From the NCBI GenBank assembly GCA_900769775.1, contig CAAGHT010000002.1, forward strand, positions 1 through 5,356: DNA of 5,356 nucleotides. Reading direction: 5' to 3'. The position numbers and the translations under genes were made by a program. This document shows, piece by piece, positions 1 to 5,356 of the stretch (the first letter of the stretch is position 1; each line of letters opens with the position of its first letter). Origin of the DNA: Clostridia bacterium. GTDB taxonomy: Bacteria; Bacillota; Clostridia; Oscillospirales; Acutalibacteraceae. The notes under the pieces were generated by a model. It saw nothing but the letters and a program-made list of their open reading frames with translations, had not been told where the DNA came from and did no database searches.

Positions 1-54
1 AAGGTTAAGCCTCCGGTCAGAGTACCGAAAAAGAACACAAAAAAAGCCAAATAG
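1..54 (+). CDS. C-terminal end of a convergent plus-strand gene (partial)
   Basis: Frame 1 of the plus strand is open from the window edge to a TAG at 52-54 and reads KVKPPVRVPKKNTKKAK. The lysine-rich, proline-containing tail looks like the disordered basic C-terminus of a real protein. A strong hairpin terminator with a run of T on the plus strand starts one base after the stop, which is how a genuine gene end looks. The other two plus frames do not end at the hairpin in this way. Only 17 residues are visible, so no function can be given. It could still be chance, since 17 open codons are not significant alone; the placement of the terminator is the main support. Confidence 0.5.
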   Translation, partial: KVKPPVRVPKKNTKKAK

Positions 55-55
55 C

Positions 56-83
56 AAAACGCCTCGATAACTCGAGGCGTTTT
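56..83. terminator. Bidirectional Rho-independent terminator between convergent genes
   Basis: A perfect 12-bp stem (56-67 with 72-83, core ACGCCTCGA/TCGAGGCGT) closes a 4-nt loop TAAC. On the plus strand the 3' arm runs into TTTTTTATTATT, a good U-tract. On the minus strand the 3' arm ends in TTTT and is followed by GCTATTT, a weaker but usable tail. It lies 1 nt after the plus-strand stop and 3 nt after the stop of the 625-codon minus-strand gene, so it probably serves both. Confidence 0.9.
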
Positions 84-86
84 TTA

Positions 87-1964
87 TTATTCTTCAATTT
101 TATAGGTGAGCTTATCGTAATCGACTGTAACTTTAATACCGTTTGAGAAGGTTGTTCTTTGAATCTTATAATCATCGGACAAGAACTCGTGATTTGTCAT
201 TTCAGCAAACATAACCTTTTCGTGAAGAGCAGAAAGCTCATCAATCTTCTTGATATCCTCTTCATCGGAATCGATTGCAAGATAACCGGCTCCACCGTTA
301 AGCATTGCATCAAGGAATCTATACTCGGGAAGCTCGTTTTTCTTATCATAGCCAACTCTGAGCATCCAAGGAACCATAAATGAATCGTGATAAATGAGGT
401 TAAGAAGCGGAACCTCAATACCAAACTCTTCAACAAACCTTCCCTTGCTGCTATATTCGGCTCTGTAAGGAGCATGGTGGCAAAGCACCATTGTAGGTGC
501 GAAAGCATCAACGCCACACTCTGAGCTAATTATAATACCGCGAGAGCCAAGAGAAGCCATGCATTTTCTGCGAAGATACATACAATCTTTATTGGTCATC
601 TTGTGCATAGGATCAGAGCATTCATCGAGGTGAGATGCTGCATAAACATCAAGGTACACTGCATCAGGCTTAAAGCCCATTTCTTCGAGCATATCATAGT
701 TTCTGTCAATATAATGCTCGTGCAGTGTCTGACAAAGGAAGCCTTGATCGCCGCCATTCCAGGTGCTGTCGTGCGGCATTTTTCCAAAGGTATCTTTAAC
801 CGCGTTCTTCTCATCATAGGTAGATGCGTCCCAATAATAATCTCTGTATTGATCGTGAAGTGCAAAGATAATATTATTCTTATTGCAGGTCTCCTTAAGG
901 GCTTTAAGGCCTTCCACTCCGCCTGCTTTCTCATTGGGAGGAATAATATCCGGGTGCTGTTGGTCATAACCATCAACTCCCCAACCGTCCAGGTGCATAT
1001 ATGCCTTTTTGAGCCCCTTTTCAGCGAGCGCTTCAATCTGAAGTCTGCGCTCCTCAAAGGTGTGGAAACGGTTATTATATTCAGGGTTATCCTTTTTATA
1101 AATACGAGCCTCTGGCTTAATCCAGAAAGAAATCTCGCTGTGAATAACCGGACAACCTGCCATATCGCGAATACGAGGATTAGCAAGAGCCTTCTGCTCG
1201 AGAGTTACAAATTCGCCATTCTTGATAACATAGTTTCTATATGCCTTTGCAAGAGTTACATAAGTAGCGTTCTGGAAGAATTCAACACGAAGTCTTCTGT
1301 TATAGTTTATCTTACCGAGGGAGGGTGTCCATATCACCTCGAGTCTTGTAGGTGTGGTTGAATCGCCCTTATGTTCAAACCAGTGACTGGCATCCCAACG
1401 AGTCTCTACGATAGCCTGATAACCGTTTCCGTTATCAAGCTGACCGAACCAAGGCATTGGGTTTGAAGAAGCTGTAAAATTCATATGACCGGCTTTCTTA
1501 TAATCAACAGGCATATTACTCGGAATAAGCGCACCCTGATGACAAGGAACAATAGAATATGCCTTTTCATCAGTTCTGACAAAATTAAAGGGTGCCGGCC
1601 AATTAAGATAAGCTACATTTTTACTCTCTGTAACAGGAACTAAATCGAAATAAATGCGTCCTGTTGTTTTATGAACCCAGATAAAGGTTGTATAAGCGAA
1701 ATCATATACTTCGCCGTCAACCTCAAAGCCGTTATACTCGCACTTTAAACCATAAGAAATGCCGTCCTCGTAAACTTCTTTATTAACTTTCAGAGCCTTG
1801 CTGAAATAAAGTGATCTGAGCTCACCCTCATTTGCGAGAATACCGACAGAACCGTCAAAACCGGATGCTTGAGTCCAAACCTTATCTCCGTTTTCAACAA
1901 TAATGGTAGCGTTATCGAGATCAAAGGAATATTTAATGTTTTTTACAGTAAATGTGTTTTGCAT
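87..1964 (-). CDS. Cytosolic glycosidase-like TIM-barrel protein (DUF5696/GH101-like superfamily), function unproven
   Basis: The 625-residue product has no signal peptide or membrane segment, so it should be cytosolic. Residues about 1-250 are rich in beta-strands and aromatic residues, like the beta-sandwich that precedes the barrel in large glycosidases. Residues about 300-560 look like a TIM barrel, with YMHLDGWGVDGYDQQHPD (322-339), LHDQYRDYYWDA (369-380), DAVYLDVYAA (434-443) and SECGVDAF (481-488). A short C-terminal beta segment follows (about 598-625). D439 at the end of one strand and E482 at the end of the next are candidate nucleophile and acid/base by analogy with retaining glycosidases such as GH101; this is inference. 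The ATG at 1964 is preceded by CGGAG about 9 nt upstream. The gene has its own promoter and terminator. A database may label it DUF5696 or hypothetical; the substrate is unknown. Confidence 0.8.
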   Translation of the reverse strand: MQNTFTVKNIKYSFDLDNATIIVENGDKVWTQASGFDGSVGILANEGELRSLYFSKALKVNKEVYEDGISYGLKCEYNGFEVDGEVYDFAYTTFIWVHKTTGRIYFDLVPVTESKNVAYLNWPAPFNFVRTDEKAYSIVPCHQGALIPSNMPVDYKKAGHMNFTASSNPMPWFGQLDNGNGYQAIVETRWDASHWFEHKGDSTTPTRLEVIWTPSLGKINYNRRLRVEFFQNATYVTLAKAYRNYVIKNGEFVTLEQKALANPRIRDMAGCPVIHSEISFWIKPEARIYKKDNPEYNNRFHTFEERRLQIEALAEKGLKKAYMHLDGWGVDGYDQQHPDIIPPNEKAGGVEGLKALKETCNKNNIIFALHDQYRDYYWDASTYDEKNAVKDTFGKMPHDSTWNGGDQGFLCQTLHEHYIDRNYDMLEEMGFKPDAVYLDVYAASHLDECSDPMHKMTNKDCMYLRRKCMASLGSRGIIISSECGVDAFAPTMVLCHHAPYRAEYSSKGRFVEEFGIEVPLLNLIYHDSFMVPWMLRVGYDKKNELPEYRFLDAMLNGGAGYLAIDSDEEDIKKIDELSALHEKVMFAEMTNHEFLSDDYKIQRTTFSNGIKVTVDYDKLTYKIEE

Positions 1965-2008
1965 ATTATCACGCTCCGATGCTAAAATATTTCTACATTT
2001 ACACCTTC

Positions 2009-2036
2009 ATTATATCAAATTTACTACTAATTACAA
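2009..2036 (-). promoter_or_regulatory. SigA-type promoter of the 625-codon gene
   Basis: On the minus strand, TTGTAA (2036-2031) and a perfect TATAAT (2014-2009) are separated by 16 bp. Transcription should start near 2002, giving a leader of roughly 38 nt that contains CGGAG (1979-1975) before the ATG. The promoter sits just downstream of the hairpin at 2057-2090, so the gene is transcribed independently of the operon upstream. Short inverted repeats surround the -35 box: TTTACTA (2020-2026) with TAGTAAA (2047-2053), and ACTA (2026-2029) with TAGT (2037-2040). They could be an operator, but in such AT-rich DNA they may be chance. Confidence 0.75.
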
Positions 2037-2056
2037 TAGTTATTTTTAGTAAAATA

Positions 2057-2090
2057 AAAGAAAAGTATCGAATTTTCGATACTTTTCTTT
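2057..2090. terminator. Hairpin terminator behind the paralogue remnant
   Basis: A perfect 16-bp inverted repeat (2057-2072 with 2075-2090, core AAGTATCGAA/TTCGATACTT) has a 2-nt centre, so the innermost pairs must open to form the loop. On the minus strand the stem is followed by TATTTTACT and its own 3' arm is T-rich. It starts 5 nt after the remnant's stop codon, the normal place for a gene's terminator. Being symmetric and A/T-flanked, it could work in both directions. Confidence 0.8.
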
Positions 2091-2095
2091 CTTAA

Positions 2096-2200
2096 TTATT
2101 CTTCTATAAGATATGTTTCCTTGTTGTAATCTACAGTTACCTTTATTCCGTTTGAGAAAGTTGTTCTCTGAACCATATCTTTATAGTATTTTTCATACAA
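2096..2200 (-). pseudogene. 3' remnant of a paralogue of the 625-codon gene
   Basis: The minus strand from TTG at 2200-2198 to TAA at 2098-2096 reads 34 residues ending QRTTFSNGIKVTVDY, then NKETYLIEE. The intact neighbour (87-1964) ends QRTTFSNGIKVTVDY, then DKLTYKIEE: 21 of 24 residues agree. Over the same 25 codons including the stop, 57 of 75 bases agree by hand alignment, and most differences are synonymous third positions. The frame is open only to TAG at 2218, so nearly 600 residues of a full-length copy are missing. A good ribosome site AAGGAGA (2213-2207) lies 6 nt before the TTG and 10 nt before an out-of-frame ATG (2196-2194). That ATG opens a 17-residue frame starting MKNT, similar to MQNT at the intact gene's start, which hints at an internal deletion that joined the two ends out of frame. 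Alternatively the TTG frame is a translated 34-residue peptide. The homology is certain; the mechanism is inferred. Confidence 0.85.
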
Positions 2201-2206
2201 ACTACA

Positions 2207-2213
2207 TCTCCTT
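2207..2213 (-). promoter_or_regulatory. Ribosome binding site retained in front of the remnant
   Basis: AAGGAGA on the minus strand is a near-consensus Shine-Dalgarno sequence and equals the one in front of the DUF5696 gene (4570-4564). It serves either the in-frame TTG at 2200 (6-nt gap) or the out-of-frame ATG at 2196 (10-nt gap). Its presence in front of a gene tail is unexpected. It is best explained by an internal deletion that kept the original 5' end, or by residual translation. Confidence 0.55.
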
Positions 2214-2218
2214 TTCTA

Positions 2219-2288
2219 TAATTCAATAATTAATAATTGAAGATGAAAAATCAACCATTTTTTAATAGTCAATATATTTGCAAAAGTA
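2219..2288. other. AT-rich spacer between operon terminator and remnant
   Basis: This short spacer is very AT-rich and holds no plausible gene. It contains an inverted repeat TTCAAT (2222-2227) and ATTGAA (2236-2241) with an 8-nt centre. A TTGACT (2272-2267, minus strand) resembles a -35 box, but no convincing -10 box lies at the right distance, so no promoter is called. Confidence 0.5.
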
Positions 2289-2316
2289 AAGAGGAGAATG
2301 TCAACATTCTCCTCTT
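2289..2316 (-). terminator. Rho-independent terminator of the Yip1-DUF5696 operon
   Basis: A perfect 12-bp stem (2289-2300 with 2305-2316, AAGAGGAGAATG/CATTCTCCTCTT) encloses loop TTGA on the minus strand. It begins 5 nt after the stop of the DUF5696 gene. The tail on the minus strand reads TTTACTTTTGC, counting the last stem bases, an interrupted U-tract. It should end the operon and separate it from the remnant and the 625-codon gene. Confidence 0.85.
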
Positions 2317-2321
2317 AAATA

Positions 2322-4556
2322 TTAGATTCTTACAAGTGTATTTGCAGCAATTGTAACATCTTCATAGGGAAGCTCTTTATCGCCGGAATTGTATACAAGC
2401 TTTACTCCGTTTTCATATTCAGTAATGCTAAGGTCTCCCTCATACTCGTGAGAAACGATAAGCTTATCCGAAAGGTCCTCGGAGAAGGACTTGATATACT
2501 TGTAATTTTCAGCAATATCATCCTTCCAGTAATCGAAGCAGCTGTTATAGAGGAAGTTAAACTCAGAATTCTTGAGTTTGTAGCTTTCTATAGCAGTTAC
2601 ACGATAGGTAGGCATTACGCCGAACTGTGCACAAAGAGCAACTGCCTCATCTCTGTTACCCATATTGTTGATAGGCTTAGAGGAAAGGTTTACATATCCG
2701 TGAAGAACCATTGAATAGAAAGGTACAGACTTTGAGAAGAGGAGATGGTCACTTGAAGCCATAGGAATCTCGTTAATCATATCCGCATTCTCAACCATAT
2801 AAATGTTTGCACCATCTACACCAACATTCATACCCTTTTCGGCAGCGTACTTATTAACCTGATTATAGGTCTTAGCGAAGCTGTCGCGGTCGGTTGCATT
2901 CTTAGGATCGAAGTCGCTGTAAAGCTCAGATCCCATATCCTCAAACACAATTCCGATTCCAAGGTCGGTAGGAGCAGTATCAACGATCTTGTTAGCAGTT
3001 TTAATGATGGTCGGGTTAGAGATAATCTTCCAGTTGTGGGTTCCCTTCCAATCACCGGTACTAATAAGAACATTCTTCTTAAGGATAGTAACCTTATTTA
3101 AGGAAGCAATATACTTGCTATCAGCTAAAAGTCCGCCGAAATCATAGTCATGGAGCACATCAAAGCCCATATAAATGTTGCTTCCGCCAATCTTGTTAAC
3201 AAGACTCTCAAGTCCTGCCTTGCCGCCAACCTTATTATCTAAACTGAACTTAGTAACATACTTGCTCTGGTAGCCGCTCTTCTGGAAACCGTAGAGATAA
3301 TACTTAGAGTTTTCAACTCCGAGCTCTTTAAGGGTGTCGTACATATTTTCAACATCTGCGAAAGTAGTAGCGGCAACAGCCTTTTCAATCGGAATTCCGA
3401 AGAAGGTTTCAGAGTTTGTTGCCTTACCAAAGGCCTGAAGTACAGGAGCAGTGCTCTGCGCAGAAAGCTTCTCAAGCGAATACTTTTCAACAAGATAGTT
3501 TCTGTAGCACTCGGCCATGCCGGAATAATTAGCCTTATCGCCATTTAAGAAATTGAACTCAACAATGGGATTTTCAGAAGGCTTATTGGGGTCAGTAAGG
3601 TTTACAGAACGGGTAAATCCGTCGCTAGTCATAAGACCAACAGAGTCAAGTTCTCTGTAATAGAATGCGCTCCAGACAGAAGCAAGTCTGTATGCAGAAA
3701 CAGAGCTTGTTGCCTTGATAGATGCAAGTCCTGCGCCTGAAACGATATTTGCTAAATACGCAGCATCGTTAATCTTAGAGCCATAAACAGGCATCTTAAT
3801 TCCTTCGTTGAAGGAAGGCATTTTAAGAGAGAGTTTCATGCTTGAATCAGCGCCATAAACAGGCTCCTGATAGTCACAGAAGTTCTCGGAATTGCTGTGG
3901 TAACCGTCGATCATATCACCGTGGTTAACAATAGCACCGCTGCCATCGGGAATAAAGAGATATCCTTCATCGGTCTGTTTTGCTGCGCCAAACATGGGAA
4001 GCAGGTCAATAGAGCCGAGCTCAGTTGTGCCGTATTCCTCAATCATATCATAAACAATCTCAACTGAGATTCCCTTATCAGTAAGGATAACAGCAACAGG
4101 AATCTTAATCTGAACGCTTTCATGATCAAAGTCATAGGTAGTGATAAAGCCACTTATCTTCCCATCAACAAGGCACTGTTTAACGCTGGGCTTACTCTGA
4201 GCACCATAAGTAGTACCTATTGTTCTCTCTCCCGAAGGATTAAGATAAGTGATGATAAGCTGAGAGTTAACAACAAGGTTGTTAATTCCCTTCTTTTCCT
4301 CTGCAGTAAGCTCAGGGTTTGAAAGCCAAACCGCACCTGAGCTCTTATCCTTAATAGAGAAAGAACCGTTTGAAGTCTTTACAGAAAGTTCAAAATTAGC
4401 ATTTTCTGCTACCTTTTCAAGGTCTTTTGTCTTTAAATCAGAGCCAATAGTCCAAGTACGCTCATTGTCATTAGCTGCAGGAGTCTGATCGGCTGCAACA
4501 GAAACGGAGAGAATCAGCATGAAAGCTGCAATTATGATACATAATACTTTTTTCAT
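2322..4556 (-). CDS. Exported DUF5696 domain-containing protein
   Basis: The 744-residue product starts with a clear Sec signal: MKK, then a hydrophobic stretch (about 4-20), with likely cleavage after VAA at about residue 22. No cysteine sits in a lipobox, and no LPXTG or other anchor is seen, so it is probably released or held by partners. Residues about 55-370 are a beta-rich region containing the motif FIPDGSGAIV (201-210) and QEPVYGAD (230-237), which I recognise from DUF5696 proteins of Clostridia and Paenibacillus. Residues about 395-620 look like a TIM barrel, with YLYGFQKSGY (420-429), GIVFEDMGSELYSDF (535-549) and VPFYSMVLHGYVNLSSKPIN (611-630). A C-terminal beta segment contains EYENGVKLVYN (713-723). 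The fold suggests action on a carbohydrate, but no activity or substrate can be assigned here. ATG at 4556 follows AAGGAGA by 7 nt; the ribosome site overlaps the stop of the Yip1 gene, with a 12-nt gap between the genes, so the two are co-transcribed and probably translationally coupled. Confidence 0.85.
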   Translation of the reverse strand: MKKVLCIIIAAFMLILSVSVAADQTPAANDNERTWTIGSDLKTKDLEKVAENANFELSVKTSNGSFSIKDKSSGAVWLSNPELTAEEKKGINNLVVNSQLIITYLNPSGERTIGTTYGAQSKPSVKQCLVDGKISGFITTYDFDHESVQIKIPVAVILTDKGISVEIVYDMIEEYGTTELGSIDLLPMFGAAKQTDEGYLFIPDGSGAIVNHGDMIDGYHSNSENFCDYQEPVYGADSSMKLSLKMPSFNEGIKMPVYGSKINDAAYLANIVSGAGLASIKATSSVSAYRLASVWSAFYYRELDSVGLMTSDGFTRSVNLTDPNKPSENPIVEFNFLNGDKANYSGMAECYRNYLVEKYSLEKLSAQSTAPVLQAFGKATNSETFFGIPIEKAVAATTFADVENMYDTLKELGVENSKYYLYGFQKSGYQSKYVTKFSLDNKVGGKAGLESLVNKIGGSNIYMGFDVLHDYDFGGLLADSKYIASLNKVTILKKNVLISTGDWKGTHNWKIISNPTIIKTANKIVDTAPTDLGIGIVFEDMGSELYSDFDPKNATDRDSFAKTYNQVNKYAAEKGMNVGVDGANIYMVENADMINEIPMASSDHLLFSKSVPFYSMVLHGYVNLSSKPINNMGNRDEAVALCAQFGVMPTYRVTAIESYKLKNSEFNFLYNSCFDYWKDDIAENYKYIKSFSEDLSDKLIVSHEYEGDLSITEYENGVKLVYNSGDKELPYEDVTIAANTLVRI

Positions 4557-4568
4557 TCTGCCATCTCC

Positions 4569-5249
4569 TTACAATATGATTTCTGTCCATAGGTTGTTAA
4601 TAAAGTCAATCATCTGCTGAGAAATCGAGAAGAAAATCAGCACGATAAACATAACTGCTAACAAGCCAAGGAGTGTTACAATAGCTAAAAGGATGGTCTT
4701 GGAAACGGTAAACTGCTGACAGATAACCATTCCGAGGAACTCTAAGATGAGTGTCCAGATAAGACCAACAGTTCCTATAGCGCTAACAAGTATTGCTTCA
4801 TCGGTAGAAGCAATGTTTGAGAAGATGATAACAAAGGGCTCGAAAATAAGCATGGGAAGTAATGCATATGCAGTAGTTACCCAAATTTCCTTAAATTTAC
4901 CTTCTCCATCAAACAGGGTGCACGCAGACCAGTTGCAGATGCACCAAAGAAGCAGGAAGCCTGCTGTTGTTGCGAGTGACATTATCGGAGATGTAGGCTC
5001 GCCGGAGAAAAGATATCCGCTTAAGCCGTTTCCGATAACTGTTTCGGTAAACCAGATAAACACAAGAATATTTGCAAGTGTTACTGAGCCTTTACCTTCA
5101 TATTTAATATCACTGAAGGTTTCGATAGGATGTGTAAAAAGTCTGAAAAGATAATACACATATTCTTTTTTGAAACGCTTGCTGGGGTCCTGACCTCTAT
5201 TCTTAAAGCTTGTAACGATAGAGCGACCGAGTTTCTGAAAACTATTCAT
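4569..5249 (-). CDS. Yip1-family multi-pass membrane protein
   Basis: The 226-residue product has a basic cytosolic N-terminus (about 1-55, including YYLFRLFTHPIETFSDIKYE) and then about five hydrophobic segments: 58-80, 89-111, 124-145, 152-176 and 184-209. The loop after the second segment carries NWSACTLFDGEGKFKEIW (106-123), followed by TAYALLP. This is the hallmark of bacterial Yip1-domain proteins, whose members are integral membrane proteins of poorly known role. No catalytic motif is visible. ATG at 5249 follows GAGGTGA by 4 nt. The gene lies 12 nt after the upstream partial gene and 12 nt before the exported DUF5696 gene, so it probably works with both at the membrane, perhaps in anchoring or transporting a substrate; that role is inference. 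Confidence 0.88.
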   Translation of the reverse strand: MNSFQKLGRSIVTSFKNRGQDPSKRFKKEYVYYLFRLFTHPIETFSDIKYEGKGSVTLANILVFIWFTETVIGNGLSGYLFSGEPTSPIMSLATTAGFLLLWCICNWSACTLFDGEGKFKEIWVTTAYALLPMLIFEPFVIIFSNIASTDEAILVSAIGTVGLIWTLILEFLGMVICQQFTVSKTILLAIVTLLGLLAVMFIVLIFFSISQQMIDFINNLWTEIIL

Positions 5250-5261
5250 ATTATCACCTCA

Positions 5262-5356
5262 TCAGCCTTTCTTTCGTTTACTCTTCTTGGGAAAGGGTTC
5301 CGACTGGAGCCAGAAACGAAGTCTCTTGGTTCCCTTTACGACACCAACAAGTACAG
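5262..5356 (-). CDS. C-terminal end of an upstream operon gene (partial), probable membrane-anchored protein
   Basis: The minus strand is open from the window edge to TGA at 5264-5262. The last 30 residues start VLVGVVKGTKRLRFW and end in a KKSKRKKG tail. A short hydrophobic patch followed by many lysines and arginines looks like the end of a C-terminal membrane helix with a cytosolic basic tail. The stop lies 12 nt before the Yip1 gene and next to its ribosome site, so the genes share an operon. In related loci, as I recall, an extracytoplasmic NHL/beta-propeller protein with a C-terminal membrane anchor precedes Yip1 and DUF5696; this fragment would fit, but no propeller repeat is in view, so the identity is a guess. 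Confidence 0.7.
   Translation of the reverse strand, partial: VLVGVVKGTKRLRFWLQSEPFPKKSKRKKG

Noticed and set aside
603..1361. A 252-codon open frame on the plus strand
   Set aside because: It lies inside the 625-codon gene on the other strand, its translation is rich in I, L, R and C without recognisable motifs, and there is no fitting ribosome site. It is an antisense shadow of a real gene.
2057..2090. Terminal inverted repeat of a small mobile element that could have deleted the paralogue
   Set aside because: The 16-bp palindrome is contiguous and not paired with a distant copy, and the hairpin at 2289-2316 has a different sequence. The two hairpins cannot be ends of one element.
2228..2272. 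A promoter with TTGACT as the -35 box in front of the remnant
   Set aside because: At 16-18 bp spacing there is no acceptable -10 hexamer; the TATTAA-like strings in the spacer are expected by chance in such AT-rich DNA.
2289..2316. Repeat unit of a CRISPR array or a mobile-element end
   Set aside because: The inverted repeat occurs once, lies directly after a stop codon and has a T-rich tail, so a terminator explains it. No second copy or target duplication is visible.
4747..5154. A 135-codon open frame on the plus strand
   Set aside because: It is antisense to the membrane-segment codons of the Yip1 gene, and its translation shows no domain or hydrophobic pattern of its own.

Overview
The window looks like a chromosomal segment from a low-to-moderate GC (about 40% by eye) anaerobic Firmicute, most likely a gut Clostridia member. 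The evidence is AT-rich intergenic DNA, strong AGGAGG-type ribosome sites, a SigA-type promoter, compact Rho-independent terminators, and a secreted DUF5696-type protein encoded just behind a Yip1-type membrane protein, a pairing I associate with Clostridia and Paenibacillus. The assignment to class is inference; no rRNA or marker gene is present.

Layout in the direction of transcription, which is leftward for almost everything: (i) the last 30 codons of an upstream gene with a hydrophobic patch and a basic tail (5262-5356); (ii) a Yip1-family multi-pass membrane protein (4569-5249); (iii) a large exported DUF5696 protein (2322-4556). These three are spaced by 12 nt and 12 nt and form one operon, which ends at a hairpin terminator (2289-2316). 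Next comes a short AT-rich gap and a gene remnant (2096-2200) coding for the C-terminal end of a second copy of the next gene, followed by its own 16-bp hairpin terminator (2057-2090). A clear promoter (2009-2036) then drives the monocistronic 625-codon gene (87-1964), which encodes a cytosolic glycosidase-like TIM-barrel protein. Its transcript ends at a 12-bp hairpin (56-83) shared with the tail of a convergent plus-strand gene (1-54).

How the genes may work together (inference): the Yip1-type protein and the exported DUF5696 protein probably act at the cell envelope on a glycan or other carbohydrate, while the 625-residue protein has no signal peptide and would act on an imported product. 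No substrate can be assigned from sequence. The most distinctive local observation is the paralogue remnant. Its last 24 residues match the intact gene at 21 positions, while the DNA differs mostly at synonymous third positions, so it derives from an old, once-selected second copy rather than a recent duplication.
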